From contig JAVBPU010000026.1 of the NCBI GenBank assembly GCA_031549415.1, positions 7,465 to 71,464 on the forward strand: a stretch of 64,000 bases of DNA, written 5' to 3'. The position numbers and the translations under genes were made by a program. The DNA is from Limiplasma sp031549415. GTDB taxonomy: Bacteria; Bacillota; Clostridia; Christensenellales; Aristaeellaceae. The notes beneath the pieces were generated by a model. It did not search any database. It had not been told where the DNA came from and saw only the letters and a list, made by a program, of their open reading frames with translations. Shown here piece by piece: positions 24,702 to 33,510 of the stretch; within the stretch, counting starts at the first letter, position 1; the number at the start of each line of letters is the position of its first letter.

Positions 24702-26057
24702 GTGGACTTTACGGATACCATTGTGGGCATCGCCACCGCCATGGGCATGGGCGGCGTGGCCATCGTGCGGGTCAGCGGCCCGGAGGCCCTGGGGCTGTTT
24801 CAGCAGGTCTTTGTATCCCGTGCCTTTCAGCCGCCCTACGAAAGCCACCGGCTGATGATGGGGAAGCTGATGGACGGCGGACAACCCCTGGACCAGGTGA
24901 TGGGGGTGGTGATGAAGGCCCCCCACAGCTACACCCGGGAGGATGTGTGCGAGCTTCACACCCATGGCGGCCCTGTGGCGGCGGCGCTGGCGGTGAAGCT
25001 GCTGGCGCGGCTGGGGGCGCGGCCTGCGGAGGCCGGGGAGTTCACCCGCCGGGCTTTTTTGAACGGGCGCATTGACCTGGCCCAGGCCGAAGCGGTGATG
25101 GGCGTGATTTCGGCCCAGTCCGCCGCGGCGCTGCGGGCGGAGGAGGCCCAGCTGATGGGCGGGCAAAGCCGCTTTGTGGCGGAGGCCCAGCAGGCGCTGC
25201 TGGCGCTGCTGGCAGGGCTGGAAGCCCACATCGACTATCCGGAGGAGATTGGCGAGGAAGAAGCCCTGGCGGGTCTGCAAGAGGGCCTCTCCCATTTGAT
25301 TGCAAAAATTGAAAGCGCCATCGACGAGCGCAGCGCCCGGATTTTGCGGGAAGGGCTGCGGGTGGCCCTGTGCGGGCGGCCCAACGCGGGAAAAAGCACC
25401 CTGTTCAACACCCTGCTGGGGGAGGAACGGGCCATTGTGACGGAGGTGCCCGGCACCACCCGGGACCTGCTTCATGGCACGTTTTTGCTGGACGGCCTCT
25501 GCGTGCATTTGACGGATACGGCGGGCCTTCGGGACAGCCAGGACCAGGTGGAGCGAATCGGGGTGGAGCGGGCCCGGCAAACCTTGGCCCAGGCGGACGC
25601 GGCCCTGCTGCTGGTGGACGCCTCCTGCCCCCTGGGGGAGGAAGAGCGGGAGATGTTGCGCATGCCCATGCCCTGCCCCTGCGCGGTGCTGCTGAGCAAG
25701 GAGGACAGGCAGAGCGTGGTGGAGGCGGCCGAGGTGGCCCCCTTGGCCGGAGACAGGCCCGTGCTGGCGGTGTCCGCCCAAACGGGCCAGGGGCTTGCGG
25801 CGGTGCGGGATTTTCTGCGGGCCCATGCCCAAGCGCCCCAGCAGCTGCTGCTGACCCATGAGCGGCACATGGCGGTGGCCCGGGAGGCGCTGCAGCGGCT
25901 TTCCGCCGCCAAAGAGGCGCTCACAGGCGGACAGCCCCTGGACTTTGCCGCCGTGGACCTGCATGACGCGCTGTATTTGCTGGGCCGCATCACCGGGGAA
26001 AGCGTGGATGAAAAGCTGCTGGACGATATTTTTTCACGGTTCTGCGTGGGGAAATAA
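24702..26057 (+). CDS. mnmE: tRNA modification GTPase MnmE
   Basis: A 451-residue protein that with MnmG modifies wobble uridine 34 of tRNAs. Present are the N-terminal tetrahydrofolate-binding domain (TIVGIATAMGMGGVAIVRVSG), helical domain, G domain with G1 GRPNAGKST (about 225-233), VPGTTRD and DTAGLR, and the C-terminal FSRFCVGK. GTG 24702 is chosen because AAAGGA lies eight bases upstream; the TTG six bases earlier is too close. mnmG and rsmG are not adjacent here. Its last 24 bases overlap the convergent radical-SAM gene. Confidence 0.95.
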   Translation: MDFTDTIVGIATAMGMGGVAIVRVSGPEALGLFQQVFVSRAFQPPYESHRLMMGKLMDGGQPLDQVMGVVMKAPHSYTREDVCELHTHGGPVAAALAVKLLARLGARPAEAGEFTRRAFLNGRIDLAQAEAVMGVISAQSAAALRAEEAQLMGGQSRFVAEAQQALLALLAGLEAHIDYPEEIGEEEALAGLQEGLSHLIAKIESAIDERSARILREGLRVALCGRPNAGKSTLFNTLLGEERAIVTEVPGTTRDLLHGTFLLDGLCVHLTDTAGLRDSQDQVERIGVERARQTLAQADAALLLVDASCPLGEEEREMLRMPMPCPCAVLLSKEDRQSVVEAAEVAPLAGDRPVLAVSAQTGQGLAAVRDFLRAHAQAPQQLLLTHERHMAVAREALQRLSAAKEALTGGQPLDFAAVDLHDALYLLGRITGESVDEKLLDDIFSRFCVGK

Positions 26058-26936
26058 CCGGGTGCTTTCCGCGTCCAAAAACGCCGGGGTAAAGGCGCTG
26101 TCCGCAGCGTCTTTTTGTTGCAGATAGCCGGGCAGGCCCAGGGCCAGCATGTGCTCCTTGGCCCGGGCGTACTCCCGGGAAGTCAGGCGGCGGGCAAGGC
26201 CGGGGCGCTGGGTATCCGTCATGGGCGTGTATTGGCGCATCAGGCTCACCGGGGTGCCCGGGGGCAGGCGGGCGGCGATAGCGTCCAGAATGACCAGGCT
26301 TTCCTGCACCCGCAGGGGCAGCACCAAATGCCGCACCAGGGTTCCCTTTTGCAGCAACCCCTCCCCGTCATACACAGGGCCGCCGGTCCCGGCGCACATG
26401 GCGGCAATGGCCGCCAGGGCGGTGTCAAAATAGTCCGGGGCCTGGGCCAAGTCCGCAGCGGTCTCGGCGGTGGCGTACTTGAAATCCGGCAGAAACACGT
26501 CCACCAGCCCCTGGGCGGACTCCACCATGGCCACGGTTTCGTAGCCGCTGCTGTTCCACACCACGGGGATGCCGGGTTTAGCCAGGGCCAGCGCTTCCAA
26601 CACCGCCGGCGCGAAATGGGTGGGGTTCACCAGGTTCAGGTTGTGCACCCCCAGGGCTTCCACCCGGCGGAACAGCTCCGCCAGCTCCTTCACGGTGAGC
26701 ACGCGGCCTTGCCTTTCATGGGAAATGGGCGCGTTTTGGCAGAACACGCAGCCCAGCGGGCAGCCGCTGAAAAAGATGGCCCCGCTGCCCCGGGTGCCGC
26801 TGAGGCAGGGCTCCTCCCAGAAGTGGGCGGCAGCCCGGGCCACCACCGGCAGCCAGCCCATGCGGCAGCGGCCCTGGCCCTGGGACTCCGTGCGGGTGGC
26901 CTGACAAAACCGGGGGCAGAGGGCGCAGACGGGCAT
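26034..26936 (-). CDS. Radical-SAM protein, PflX-like (COG1313 type)
   Basis: A 300-residue radical-SAM protein related to pyruvate formate-lyase activating enzymes. The N-terminal cysteine cluster CALCPRFCQATR...GRCRMG is typical of the PflX group; the radical-SAM motif CPLGCVFC follows (FSGCPLGCVFCQN, about residues 59-71), then VVWNSSGYE and DVFLPDFKYA. The protein it acts on is unknown. ATG 26936 has AAGGTG upstream; the frame remains open much further upstream through palindromic intergenic sequence, which is not coding. It has its own promoter. Confidence 0.88.
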   Translation of the reverse strand: MPVCALCPRFCQATRTESQGQGRCRMGWLPVVARAAAHFWEEPCLSGTRGSGAIFFSGCPLGCVFCQNAPISHERQGRVLTVKELAELFRRVEALGVHNLNLVNPTHFAPAVLEALALAKPGIPVVWNSSGYETVAMVESAQGLVDVFLPDFKYATAETAADLAQAPDYFDTALAAIAAMCAGTGGPVYDGEGLLQKGTLVRHLVLPLRVQESLVILDAIAARLPPGTPVSLMRQYTPMTDTQRPGLARRLTSREYARAKEHMLALGLPGYLQQKDAADSAFTPAFLDAESTRLFPHAEP

Positions 26937-26978
26937 GGCGGGGCACCTTCTTTCTTGCGGCATTCGTTGGGTTGGCTT

Positions 26979-27007
26979 AGCATAGCACAACGCGGCAACA
27001 GGAACAA
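26979..27007 (-). promoter_or_regulatory. Sigma-A promoter of the PflX-like gene
   Basis: On the minus strand TTGTTC (27002-27007), 17-base spacer, TATGCT (26979-26984), about 43 bases before the start codon. Confidence 0.7.
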
Positions 27008-27372
27008 GCCATTCTGACGGCGGCAGGGCGCCGTCATTGAACGGGGGGATGCAGAGGCTTCGCCTCCGGCCCTCCACCAGGGCTATCGCCCTGGACCCTT
27101 TCTCTGACCGCGCTTCACGCGGCCAGAACAAACAGAAATGCCCCGCTTTCAGCGCTGCACAATCCACAGCCTCTTTGGATATCAGCGCATTGTTATGCAT
27201 TCTTTTTTCCATTTTGTCAACGTGAAACGTTGAAAAATAAAGGGGTTCGGGGACTTGTCCCCGATGGGGCGCAGGGGCGAAGCCCCGCATAAAAATCCTA
27301 ATGACGCCGCCCTGACGGCGGTGCGCAAAGCCTTCCTTTTTCACATTTCTTTTCCGAAGCCCAGGAAAACGC
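27008..27372. repeat. Non-coding stretch with palindromic modules, copy 3
   Basis: Lies between divergent promoters and codes for nothing credible. It contains TGACGGCGGCAGGGCGCCGTCA (27015-27036), AGAGGCTTCGCCTC near 27052-27065, CCAGGGCTATCGCCCTGG (27077-27094), GGGGACTTGTCCCC near 27249-27262, GGGGCGAAGCCCC (27274-27286) and a GC-rich repeat near 27302-27321. The opening CATTCTGACGGCGGCA is identical to 18241-18256. Confidence 0.7.
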
Positions 27373-27401
27373 TTGTTTTTCGGAAATTGATATGGTATAC
27401 T
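27373..27401 (+). promoter_or_regulatory. Sigma-A promoter of the rimP-nusA-infB operon
   Basis: TTGTTT (27373-27378), 17-base spacer, TATACT (27396-27401). The leader to rimP is about 260 bases. Confidence 0.75.
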
Positions 27402-27593
27402 CCTAACTGTCTGTTTGATGGCCGTGTGGATTCAGCTGGAACACTGTCCTTTTTGTTTTGGAAGAAAGAAGGGTTTATCGAAAGAGTGGATATTGCCTCC
27501 TTGTTCTCATCCGCATCGCCGGGCTAGGCCCGGTGGCCTTTGGGGTTTCCCAGAGGCGCTCATGGCCGAAAGCCGTGGGATTGAGGGGGAGAA

Positions 27594-27625
27594 AAGCGGG
27601 GCAATACATTGCCGCTCTTTTTGAT
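27594..27625 (+). terminator. Leader hairpin and terminator (attenuator) before rimP
   Basis: AGCGGGGCAA and TTGCCGCT pair around TACA with a two-base bulge and are followed by CTTTTTGATT. It lies inside the long rimP leader, 46 bases before the start codon, so it would terminate or attenuate the operon. Comparable hairpins precede rimP in other Bacillota as far as I recall. Confidence 0.6.
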
Positions 27626-27670
27626 TGTGGCTGAGCCTGGCGGAAAGCGCATCATAGGCAAGGAGAAGAA

Positions 27671-28162
27671 ATGACAAAAAAACAAGGCCCGGCGCAGGGA
27701 ACCGGCACGCATGGGGTGGAGCTTCGGGCGGAGCCCTTAGCCCGGGAGATGGGGCTGGAACTGGTGGAAGTGACGCTGCAAAAGGAAAGCCGGGGCAAAT
27801 GCCTTTGCATCTACCTGGACAAGGAAGGCGGCCTCACTTTGGACGATTGCGAGCGCTACCACAAGCGCATCCAGCCGCTGCTGGAGGACATCGAATACGA
27901 CTTTTTGGAGGTGTCCAGCCCGGGCATCGACCGGCCCATCAAAACCCAGCGCGACTTTGAAAAGCACCGGGACGCGCTGGTGGAAGTGAAGCTTTTCGCC
28001 CCGGCCTTGGGCAGCAAGGTCCACCAAGGGAACCTGGCGGCCATGGACGAGGAAAGCGTGACGCTGGCTTTAGCGGAGGGCGAACCCCTGGTGTTTCCCC
28101 GCAAAAGCGTGGCGCTGATCCGGCCCGTAATTTTGCTGGAGGGCCTGGAGGACGAGGCGTAA
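27671..28162 (+). CDS. rimP: Ribosome maturation factor RimP
   Basis: A 163-residue 30S assembly factor. The N-terminal domain shows LAREMGLELVEVTLQKESRG and LDKEGGLTLDDCERYHKRI, then the signature YDFLEVSSPGIDRPIKTQRDF-like segment, followed by the SH3-like C-terminal domain. ATG 27671 follows AAGGAGAA. It opens the conserved rimP-nusA-rnpM-ylxQ-infB-rbfA order. Confidence 0.95.
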   Translation: MTKKQGPAQGTGTHGVELRAEPLAREMGLELVEVTLQKESRGKCLCIYLDKEGGLTLDDCERYHKRIQPLLEDIEYDFLEVSSPGIDRPIKTQRDFEKHRDALVEVKLFAPALGSKVHQGNLAAMDEESVTLALAEGEPLVFPRKSVALIRPVILLEGLEDEA

Positions 28163-28209
28163 CGTTTTTCCCAAAAGAAAGAATATCAAGGTATTGTGAG
28201 GCATCAACC

Positions 28210-29454
28210 ATGAAGGTGACAAAGAAAAATCAGGCGGGAAACCAGCAAATGGAGATCATTGAGGCTGTGCGCGCCCTGGCCCATGAGAAGGACATCAGCG
28301 AAGATATGCTGTTTGGGGCCATTGAAGAGGCTTTGAAGGCCGCTTATAAGAAGAACGTTTCCCGGGATTCCATGGCCCCCACCAACCTGTCTGTGTCGTT
28401 AAACCGCAGCACCGGCGTGGCCCATGTGTTTGCCCGCAAAACCATCACGGAAGAGGTGGAGGACCCCGCCAACCAGATCACCCTGGAGGAGGCGCTGCAA
28501 ATCCGCCCGGATTACCGCATGGGCGATATCGCGGAGATCGACGTGACCCCCAGCGGCTTCTTGCGCACTGCGGCCCAGACGGCCAAGCAGGTGATCATCC
28601 AGCGCATCCGGGAGGCGGAGCAGGGCAAAATCTACGATGAGTACTCCGAAAAGGAAAACGAAATCCTCACCGCCATCGTGCAGCGGGTGGAACCCAAGGC
28701 CGTGTATGTGGAGCTGGGCCGCACCGAGGGCGTGATGGAGCAGAATGAATGGATGCCCGGCGAGGAATACCACATGGACGACCACATCAAGGTGTATGTG
28801 CTGGAAGTCAACCGCAGTGGCCGGGAAATGCTGCGCGGGCCGCAGGTTCGCGTCAGCCGCATCCATGTGGGCCTGGTGAAGCGCCTGTTTGAAATGGAAG
28901 TGCCGGAGATCGCCGCGGGCATCGTGCAGATCAAGTCCATCGCCCGGGAGGCGGGCAGCCGCACCAAGATGGCCGTGTATTCCATCGACCCGGTCATCGA
29001 TCCGGTGGGCGCTTGCGTTGGCCCCCGGGGCAACCGGGTGGAAAAAGTGGTGGCCGAGCTGAAAAACGAGAAGATCGACATCATCAAGTGGTCCCCGGAC
29101 CCGGCGGAGTTCATCGCCAATGCCTTAAACCCCGCCCATGTGCTCAGCGTGTTTGTGGCGGAAAATGAGAAGGCCTGCCGCGTGGTGGTGCCGGATAACC
29201 AGCTGAGCCTGGCCATTGGCAAGGAGGGGCAAAACGCCCGCCTGGCCGCCAAGCTCACCGGCTGGCGCATTGATATCAAGAGCCAATCCCAGGCCGCCCA
29301 GATGTTTGACATGGAGGGGGTCCTGCCCCAGGAAGGCGAGGAGTATCCGGAATACTACGAGGAAAGCTTGCCCCAGGGCGGCTACGGCAACATGGAAGCC
29401 GTGGATTCCCAGGAACCGTCGGAGCTATCCTTCGATGAGGACGATACCCTATAA
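28210..29454 (+). CDS. nusA: Transcription termination/antitermination factor NusA
   Basis: A 414-residue RNA polymerase-binding factor affecting pausing, termination and antitermination. The N-terminal domain begins near MEIIEAVRALAHEKDI, followed by an S1 domain (LTAIVQRVEPKAVYVELG) and two KH domains (VDPVGACVGPRGNRV-type GxxG and VVPDNQLSLAIGKEGQNARLAAKLTGW). It ends in an acidic tail. ATG 28210 has only a weak GTGAGG site; ATG 28249 gives the more usual family N-terminus and is the alternative. Confidence 0.95.
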   Translation: MKVTKKNQAGNQQMEIIEAVRALAHEKDISEDMLFGAIEEALKAAYKKNVSRDSMAPTNLSVSLNRSTGVAHVFARKTITEEVEDPANQITLEEALQIRPDYRMGDIAEIDVTPSGFLRTAAQTAKQVIIQRIREAEQGKIYDEYSEKENEILTAIVQRVEPKAVYVELGRTEGVMEQNEWMPGEEYHMDDHIKVYVLEVNRSGREMLRGPQVRVSRIHVGLVKRLFEMEVPEIAAGIVQIKSIAREAGSRTKMAVYSIDPVIDPVGACVGPRGNRVEKVVAELKNEKIDIIKWSPDPAEFIANALNPAHVLSVFVAENEKACRVVVPDNQLSLAIGKEGQNARLAAKLTGWRIDIKSQSQAAQMFDMEGVLPQEGEEYPEYYEESLPQGGYGNMEAVDSQEPSELSFDEDDTL

Positions 29455-29474
29455 ACCGGGAGGGAGCTGGAACG

Positions 29475-29765
29475 GTGAAGCCACGCAAGATTCCCATGCG
29501 CATGTGCGTGGGCTGCCGCGAGATGAAGCCCAAGAAGGAGCTGATTCGCGTGGCCCGCTCCCCCGAGGGGGCGGTTTCCCTGGACCCCAGCGGCAAGAAA
29601 CCGGGCCGTGGCGCATATGTATGCTACAATGTGGAGTGTCTGCGCCGGGCGCTGAAACAAAAGCAGTTGGACAGGGCCTTGGAAAGCAAGCTGGACGAAC
29701 AGGCGAACCAGCAGCTGACGGAAACGCTCCAGCAACTGCTGCTTCGCAAGGAGGACGCCCCGTGA
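29475..29765 (+). CDS. rnpM: RNase P modulator RnpM (YlxR)
   Basis: A 96-residue protein of the YlxR family, reported to bind and modulate RNase P. The hallmark PMRMCVGCREMKPKKELIRV is at residues 7-26, followed by GRGAYVCYNVECLRRAL. The start is GTG 29475, agreeing with the family N-terminus. Always found between nusA and ylxQ/infB in Bacillota, as here; its end overlaps ylxQ by four bases. Confidence 0.92.
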   Translation: MKPRKIPMRMCVGCREMKPKKELIRVARSPEGAVSLDPSGKKPGRGAYVCYNVECLRRALKQKQLDRALESKLDEQANQQLTETLQQLLLRKEDAP

Positions 29766-30109
29766 CTGAGATGACCGCCACCCGGGTGGCCGGGTTTCTG
29801 GGGCTGTGTGTGAAGGCGGGGCAGGTCAGCCTGGGGCAGGAAGCCTGCGTGAACCTGGTGCGACGGGAGGCCGCCGCGCTGGTGCTGCTGGATGAGGGAT
29901 GCTCCGAAAACACGCGAAAGCGGCTGCTGGATGCCTGCCAGACCCATCAGGTGCCCCTGTATTCCATGCCGGAAGGCAGAATCGCCCAGGCGGTGGGCAA
30001 AGAAGGCCGCATGATGGCGGCCATAGGACAGGGCGGTATGGCCCAAAAGCTGTTCACATTGTTAAGCCTGGAGCCGTCCCTTTCCGGGAGGGAAACAAGC
30101 CAGGCGTAA
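29762..30109 (+). CDS. L7Ae-family RNA-binding protein YlxQ
   Basis: A 115-residue L7Ae/L30e-fold protein (RVAGFLGLCVKAGQVSLGQEA, AALVLLDEGCSENTRKRL, VGKEGRMMAAIG). Relatives bind kink-turn RNA; the cellular role of YlxQ is not settled. GTG 29762 overlaps the rnpM stop (GTGA); ATG 29771 is an alternative. It sits between rnpM and infB. Confidence 0.88.
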   Translation: MTEMTATRVAGFLGLCVKAGQVSLGQEACVNLVRREAAALVLLDEGCSENTRKRLLDACQTHQVPLYSMPEGRIAQAVGKEGRMMAAIGQGGMAQKLFTLLSLEPSLSGRETSQA

Positions 30110-30174
30110 GCCAAGGATACAAGCGGAAATACACGAGACCTACAGCGTAAAAATGCGGGGGTGCAAGGGATACA

Positions 30175-33087
30175 ATGACCAAAGTGAAACTCAAGGATGC
30201 CACCAAGGAGCTTCTGACCGGGGCCGATGAAGTGCTGACCAGCACGCAGAGCATGCGCAAAATGGCGGATGAGCTGATGCAAAAGGCGCGGAAGCTGGAA
30301 AACCAGTATAGCCGTGAAGTGGAGCAGCGCCGGGCAGAGGAAAAGCAGGCGGAGGAAGAGCGCTTGGTGAAGCAACACACCAAGGCTTTTACCATGCCTG
30401 ACGTGGAGGAGCAGGAAGCGCCCCCGGAGGAGAAAAAGCCCGCCAAGGCCCCTGAAAAAGAGGCTGCGGAGCCTCCCATGGAGAAAGCGGCTGCCAAGGC
30501 GGAGAAGCCTGCCCAGGAGAAGCCGGAAGCGGCGCCACAGGCCGAGGCGAAGGAAGCGGTGGCCGAAGGCAAGCCCGCCGTGGCTGCGAAGCCTGCCGCG
30601 CCCGCGCAGGAAGCGGCTTCGGCAGCAGCCCCAGGGGCAGCTCCGGCAGCGGCCGCAAAGCCTGCCGTGGAAGCCCCCTCCAAGGCAGCCTCGCCCGTGC
30701 AGCCCGCACAGCCCGCACAGCCCGCCATGAAGCAAGCCTATCAGGCCCGGCCTGCCCAGGCCGCGCCCATGCGCCCCATGAATCCCCAAGGCCCCTATGG
30801 CCGCCCCGCCAACCAGCAGGGGCAGGCGCCTCAGGGTCCCTATGGCCGCCCCGCCAATCCCCAGGGTGGGTATGGCCGTCCCGCCAATCCCCAGGGCCCT
30901 TATGGCCGTCCTGCCAATGCGCCCCAAGGGCCGTATGGCCGTCCCGCCAATCCCCAGGGCCCCTATGGCCGCCCCGCCAACCCCCAGGGGGCGGGCCCCT
31001 ACGGCCGTCCGGCGGGGGGGCCTCCTGGCCCCGGCGGCATGCGCCCCGGCGGACCGGGCCGCCCCATGGGCGGCGCGCCGGGCCGTCCTCCCATGGGGGG
31101 TCCAGGCCGGGCCAAGCCCATGGAGATTACGCCCGCGGCGGAAAAAGAGCGGGTCAGCAATTACGACCCCAACAAAAAGAGCTACATCCGCCAGCATGAC
31201 CCGGAGCGGGTGGCCAGAAACCGCAAGCAATTGGCCCGGGAAAGCTTTTCCGGCTATGATGACGATGTGGTGCGCGGCGGCCGCAGAAACCGGGGCAAGA
31301 AGCTGAGCGCCCAGCAAATGATGGGCCCCATCAGGATCGAAAAGGCCTTTATGACCGCCGAGACCATCACCGTCAAGGACCTGACCGAGCGTATCGGCAA
31401 GCCCGCCGGGGACATCTTAAAGAAGCTGCTGCTGCTGGGCGTGATGGCCAACATCAACAGCGAGCTGGATTTTGACACCGCCGGGCTGGTCTGCTCCGAG
31501 TTTGGCGTGGAGCTGGAAATGAACCTGGCCAAGACCGCCGAGGATGAGCTGACGGATACGGACTTTGAAGACGCGGAGGAGGACCTGGTGGCCCGGCCCC
31601 CGGTCATCACCATCATGGGCCACGTGGACCACGGCAAGACCTCCCTGCTGGACTACATCCGCCAGGCCAAGGTCACCGCGGGAGAAGCGGGCGGCATCAC
31701 CCAGCACATCGGCGCATACACCGTCAACCTGGATGGCCGCCAGATCACCTTCCTGGATACCCCCGGCCATGAAGCCTTTACCGCCATGCGGGCCCGTGGC
31801 GCGCAGTCCACGGACATCGCGGTGCTGGTGGTGGCGGCGGACGACGGCGTCATGCCCCAGACCGTGGAGGCCATCAACCACGCCAAGGCGGCGGACGTGC
31901 CCATCATCATTGCCATCAACAAGATGGATAAGGACACCGCCAACCCCGACCGGGTGAAGCAGGATTTGACCGCTTACGAGCTGGTGCCCGAGGAGTGGGG
32001 CGGCGATACCATCATGGCGCCCGTCAGCGCCCAGACCGGCGAAGGCGTGGACCAGCTGCTGGAAATGATTTTGCTAGTGGCGGATATGCGCCAGCTTCGC
32101 GCCAACCCCAACCGCATGGCCAAGGGCGTCATCATCGAGGCCAAGCTGGACAAATCCCGGGGCCCTGTGGCCACGGTGCTGCTGCAAAACGGCACCCTCC
32201 ACGTGGGGGACAACATTGTGGCAGGTATGGCCAGCGGCCGTGTCCGCGCCATGGTCAACGACCGGGGCGAGCGGGTGGAAGAAGCGGGCCCCTCCATGCC
32301 GGTGGAGATTTCCGGCTTTACCGAGGTGCCCAGCGCGGGCGACGATATGATGGCCGTGGCGGACGACCACCTGGGCCGCCAGGTGGTGCAGGAGCGCCGC
32401 GACAAGCTGAAAGCCGCCCGGGTGGCCTCCTCCAAGGTGTCGCTGGACAATCTGTTCAGCCATATCGACGCGGGCAAGGTGGTCAACCTCAATATCATCA
32501 TCAAAGCGGACGTGCAGGGCAGCGTGGAAGCGGTGAAGCAGGCCCTGGAGAAGCTCACCACAGAAGAGGTGCGGGTGCGGGTGCTGCATAGCGGCGTGGG
32601 CGCCATCACCAAGGACGACGTGAACCTGGCCTCCGCCTTTGACGCCATCATCATTGGCTTCAACATCCGGCCGGACAACAGCGCCCGGGACACCGCCGAG
32701 AAGGAAGGCGTGGACATCCGCCTGTACCGGGTCATTTACCAGGCCATCGAGGATATCCAAAAGGCCATGAAGGGCCTGCTGGCCCCCGAGTTCAAGGAAG
32801 TGCTGCTGGGCCACGCGGAGGTGCGCAACACCTTCCGCATCACCGGCGCGGGCACCGTGGCGGGCTGCTATGTGCTGGACGGCAAGCTGCAGCGCAACGC
32901 CCAGGTCCGCCTGCTGCGGGACCATGTGGTGGTCTTTGAAGGCAAGCTTTCCTCCCTGAAGCGCTTTAAGGACGACGCCAAGGAAGTGGCCACCGGGTAT
33001 GAGTGCGGCGTAAGCTTTGACGCCTTCAATGATCTCAAGGAAGGCGACATCATCGAATGCTTCGTGATGGAGGAAGTGGAGCGGTAA
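30175..33087 (+). CDS. infB: Translation initiation factor IF-2
   Basis: A 970-residue GTPase that places initiator tRNA on the ribosome. The N-terminal half is unusual: an Ala/Lys/Glu/Pro-rich stretch (residues about 60-200) and then seven near-tandem YGRPANPQG-like units (about 207-282) with a Gly/Pro-rich tail. The conserved core starts near residue 390: IF2N domain, then G1 GHVDHGKTS (about 482-490), DTPGHEAF and NKMDKD, domains II-IV to the end. The start ATG 30175 has a modest AAGGGA site. Core is intact. Confidence 0.95.
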   Translation: MTKVKLKDATKELLTGADEVLTSTQSMRKMADELMQKARKLENQYSREVEQRRAEEKQAEEERLVKQHTKAFTMPDVEEQEAPPEEKKPAKAPEKEAAEPPMEKAAAKAEKPAQEKPEAAPQAEAKEAVAEGKPAVAAKPAAPAQEAASAAAPGAAPAAAAKPAVEAPSKAASPVQPAQPAQPAMKQAYQARPAQAAPMRPMNPQGPYGRPANQQGQAPQGPYGRPANPQGGYGRPANPQGPYGRPANAPQGPYGRPANPQGPYGRPANPQGAGPYGRPAGGPPGPGGMRPGGPGRPMGGAPGRPPMGGPGRAKPMEITPAAEKERVSNYDPNKKSYIRQHDPERVARNRKQLARESFSGYDDDVVRGGRRNRGKKLSAQQMMGPIRIEKAFMTAETITVKDLTERIGKPAGDILKKLLLLGVMANINSELDFDTAGLVCSEFGVELEMNLAKTAEDELTDTDFEDAEEDLVARPPVITIMGHVDHGKTSLLDYIRQAKVTAGEAGGITQHIGAYTVNLDGRQITFLDTPGHEAFTAMRARGAQSTDIAVLVVAADDGVMPQTVEAINHAKAADVPIIIAINKMDKDTANPDRVKQDLTAYELVPEEWGGDTIMAPVSAQTGEGVDQLLEMILLVADMRQLRANPNRMAKGVIIEAKLDKSRGPVATVLLQNGTLHVGDNIVAGMASGRVRAMVNDRGERVEEAGPSMPVEISGFTEVPSAGDDMMAVADDHLGRQVVQERRDKLKAARVASSKVSLDNLFSHIDAGKVVNLNIIIKADVQGSVEAVKQALEKLTTEEVRVRVLHSGVGAITKDDVNLASAFDAIIIGFNIRPDNSARDTAEKEGVDIRLYRVIYQAIEDIQKAMKGLLAPEFKEVLLGHAEVRNTFRITGAGTVAGCYVLDGKLQRNAQVRLLRDHVVVFEGKLSSLKRFKDDAKEVATGYECGVSFDAFNDLKEGDIIECFVMEEVER
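30788..31020 (+). repeat. Seven near-tandem repeats in infB encoding YGRPAN units
   Basis: TATGGCCGCCCCGCCAA-type units recur about every 30-39 bases, each giving YGRPAN(P)QG(P). Silent differences between copies (CGC/CGT, GCC/GCT) and variable spacers show they are not a recent assembly duplication. Confidence 0.85.
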
Positions 33088-33132
33088 GGCGTATGGCCGC
33101 CGGGCAGTTCCCTTCCCGAAAGGAAAAACAGA

Positions 33133-33510
33133 GTGAGTTATCAACGGATCGACCGCATTAGCGAGCAGGTGCGCCGGGAGGTGGACCTGATCATCAGGGA
33201 GCGGGTTTCAGACCCCCGGGTGAAGGGCACCTTCAGCATCACCCGGGCCGAGGTAACGCGGGATCTGCGCTATGCCAAGATCTTCGTCAGCGTGCTGGAA
33301 GCGGAAAACCGGGAGCCCCTGATGAAGGCGCTGGGGAAGGCGGCGGGCTTTGTCCGGCACGAGCTGGGGAAGAGCATGATCATCCGCTATGCGCCGGAGA
33401 TTGTTTTTGAAGAGGACCACAACATTGAGTATGGAATTCACATCGCCTCCGTACTCAAGCAAGTGCAGGCAGAGGACGGAACGAATGATGAGCACCCTGG
33501 AGACGCATGA
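33133..33510 (+). CDS. rbfA: Ribosome-binding factor A
   Basis: A 125-residue 30S maturation factor with a KH-like fold: RISEQVRREVDLIIRERVSDPRV, TRDLRYAKIFVSVL, and GFVRHELGKSMIIRYAPEI. The start is GTG 33133 with AAAGGAAA upstream. It overlaps the start of the next gene by 26 bases. Confidence 0.94.
   Translation: MSYQRIDRISEQVRREVDLIIRERVSDPRVKGTFSITRAEVTRDLRYAKIFVSVLEAENREPLMKALGKAAGFVRHELGKSMIIRYAPEIVFEEDHNIEYGIHIASVLKQVQAEDGTNDEHPGDA

Noticed and set aside
30788..31020. Possible CRISPR array
   Set aside because: The repeats are in frame within infB, differ at silent positions and have no unique spacers of uniform length.
29947..31317. A 456-codon minus-strand frame rich in Gly/Leu/Arg opposite infB
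   Set aside because: Caused by the repetitive, GC-rich IF-2 N-terminus; no start signal or homology-like pattern.
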